Positions 62,639 to 64,000 of a DNA stretch of 64,000 nucleotides are shown in pieces (position 1 is the stretch's first letter; each line of letters begins with the position of its first letter). A program made the translations under genes and the position numbers. The stretch spans positions 558,001 through 622,000 of the forward strand of contig MU385857.1 of NCBI GenBank assembly GCA_022497145.1, given 5' to 3'. The stretch is from Rostrohypoxylon terebratum (lineage: Eukaryota; Ascomycota; Sordariomycetes; Xylariales; Hypoxylaceae). The notes beneath the pieces were generated by a model. The model was not told the DNA's origin. It did not search any database and was given only the letters and a program-made list of their open reading frames with translations.

Positions 62639-64000
62639 ATGAGCAATCCTCGTCGTCGGACGGTTCGACTGCGAGAAGCAGAAGAACAGCCACTTTTGAA
62701 CCGGAACGTTCTTGGTAGCGCTCTAGAACAGGAGCCGCTATTTAGCTGCAGCACAAACCCACATGCCCACCTTCCGGTGTATACGAATATTCACAGGATA
62801 CGAAGGGATGTCATCAGCATAGTCGAAGACTACCTTACGCTTGAACAATTGACAGACATTCGACTTAATATATCGGTTGTCCGACCTTTGGTAGACAAGC
62901 TGTACGAGCAGAATGACATTTCCATCGGTACGTAGACACATCTAAGAACCCTCGCACATTAATCATTGTTGATATGCTACATTCGACCGACATCCAATGG
63001 CAATGGTTAACTAATGACATCATAGTTTATTGTCTGCTTGTCAATAGATCTCAATTCCTTCATGAGCAGGAACATATGACCAACAGACAAAATGTTCACT
63101 TCACGCGAGCAACCCTTTGTGAATTGGTGGCGAGTCGCATATTAAGACGCTTTGGCGACGACAACCCGGGCTCAGAAGGATTACTTCTTTTAGCGCATAT
63201 TTTGGTTGCTGGTTTTGGTCCATTTCAGAATGCGCCCGAAGAAGTTCGCCAAGAGGCCTACCTTGGACCTTCGTGGAACCAAAACAGAACATTGCCAGCC
63301 CTTGAAGTTGCTGTCTTAACTGGCAGCAAACACTTTCTCAGTTCAACACATTGTCAGAAAGTGTAAGTAGATTCACTCCGATGGATAATCTTCAATGAAA
63401 TTCACAATTGTTAGGGTCAACGCGATCTACATTGGCCAGGTCATCTATACACCTTCTACTTTTGGTGAGTATGGGAGAATAGTCTCGTTCATAAACCCCT
63501 CTTGTTGATCAAAGGCTAACATGAACATAGTATGTTTCAATACCCTTCATCTCATTCAAGGCCTTACATCCCAGGAGATATTATTTTACTACAGGATGCT
63601 GTCCGAGCCTCTACAAAACACTGCTAACTCCAACAGCTGGATATGATACCGGACCGATACAAACAGAAACCCATATCACTATACGAACCACATGAGGCGC
63701 CCCTGCTGAACCAATACCGTCTAATAGTACCTCGTACAAGAAACATGTTAGAGATATCGCAGTTTGTGATCCTCCTTATCCTATATCTCCTATTCATGCT
63801 TGAGAGGAAGGCAGAATACCTAAGTATTCAAGAAGTTGCGTTTTCAGTTTATGCCTTTGGCTGGGTTCTCGATCAATTCGCAACACTTCTCGCACATGGA
63901 TGGTACGTTTAGCTTAGACTCTCGTTCCCACAACTTACTCATTAGTGTAACAGGAACGTGTATACGCAAAATTTGTGGTCCTTCTTAGATGTTATGTTTG
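62639..64000 (+). CDS. TRPY1/YVC1-like cation channel (5' part)
   Basis: The gene runs off the window. Exons seen are 62639-62927, 63026-63362, 63415-63463, 63637-63902 and 63954-64000+, 329 residues in total. The N-terminal cytosolic part (VYCLLVNRSQFLHEQ, ATLCELVASRILRRF, LEVAVLTGSKHFLSS) resembles the linker-helical region of fungal TRPY-type channels. It leads, through YTPSTF and MIPDRYKQKPISLYEP, to the first membrane helices (MLEISQFVILLILYLLFML, then EVAFSVYAFGWVLDQFATLL) and NLWSFLDVMF. Members release Ca2+ from vacuoles or conduct cations at other membranes. Start: first ATG in frame, MSNPRRRTVR. The joint between exons 3 and 4 is out of phase under simple splicing and is best explained by a twin intron (63464-63636). 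A classical YVC1 orthologue is less likely than a paralogous subfamily. Confidence 0.8.
63464..63636 (+). other. probable D1,2 spliceosomal twin intron (stwintron)
   Basis: An internal intron at 63465-63530 (66 nt: GTGAGT donor, GCTAAC branch at 63515-63520, TAG acceptor) interrupts the donor of an external intron between its first and second bases. After the internal intron is removed, G63464 joins TATGT at 63531 and makes a canonical GTATGT donor. The external intron (107 nt) then ends with a second GCTAAC branch (63623-63628) and CAG at 63636. The exon junction becomes phase 0, ACT TTT | CTG GAT ATG, which restores the conserved protein frame STF-LDMIPDRY. Any single GTGAGT-to-CAG splice leaves the frame shifted. 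Confidence 0.8.

Noticed and set aside
63465..63912. Apparent frameshift or pseudogene in the channel gene
   Set aside because: The frame conflict disappears with a D1,2 twin intron that has complete splice signals, so a broken gene is not needed.

Overview
The window is nuclear DNA of a filamentous ascomycete (Pezizomycotina). Fungal-only families (RAX2, LCL3, a FlbC-like regulator, a TRPY-type channel), short introns of mostly 50-130 nt with GTRNGT donors and CTAAC branch sites, and the HAP2 architecture all fit Sordariomycetes. A probable D1,2 spliceosomal twin intron near the right edge is compatible with Xylariales, but that placement is inference. I see no transposon, tRNA, rRNA or CRISPR array.

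Layout. 1-24750 is gene-dense: HAP2/HapB (+), LSM2 (+), PSO2/SNM1 (-), an MFS phosphate-type transporter (-), APN1 (+), BUB1 (-), a TENA/THI-4 domain protein (-), U2AF large subunit (-) and OGG1 (+). 24748-37764 and 39044-49022 are two long stretches without a supportable gene. They flank one C2H2 regulator of FlbC type (37765-39043, +) and hold simple repeats, palindromes and homopolymer tracts. From 49023 genes resume: SF3B1/Hsh155 (-), RAX2 (-), LCL3 (-) and a TRPY1/YVC1-like cation channel (+) cut by the window end.

How the genes relate. Three encode spliceosome parts (LSM2, U2AF65, SF3B1). U2AF65 carries the UHM-type third RRM and SF3B1 carries three RWD ligand motifs of the kind that UHMs bind. 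Three act in DNA repair (PSO2 crosslink repair, OGG1 and APN1 base excision) within about 20 kb, and OGG1 and APN1 act in successive steps of one pathway. The others serve CCAAT-box transcription, the spindle checkpoint, cell polarity, ion and phosphate transport, and probably conidiation control. Exon models were built by hand from conserved protein reading frames and splice signals; coordinates of introns are given in each entry.
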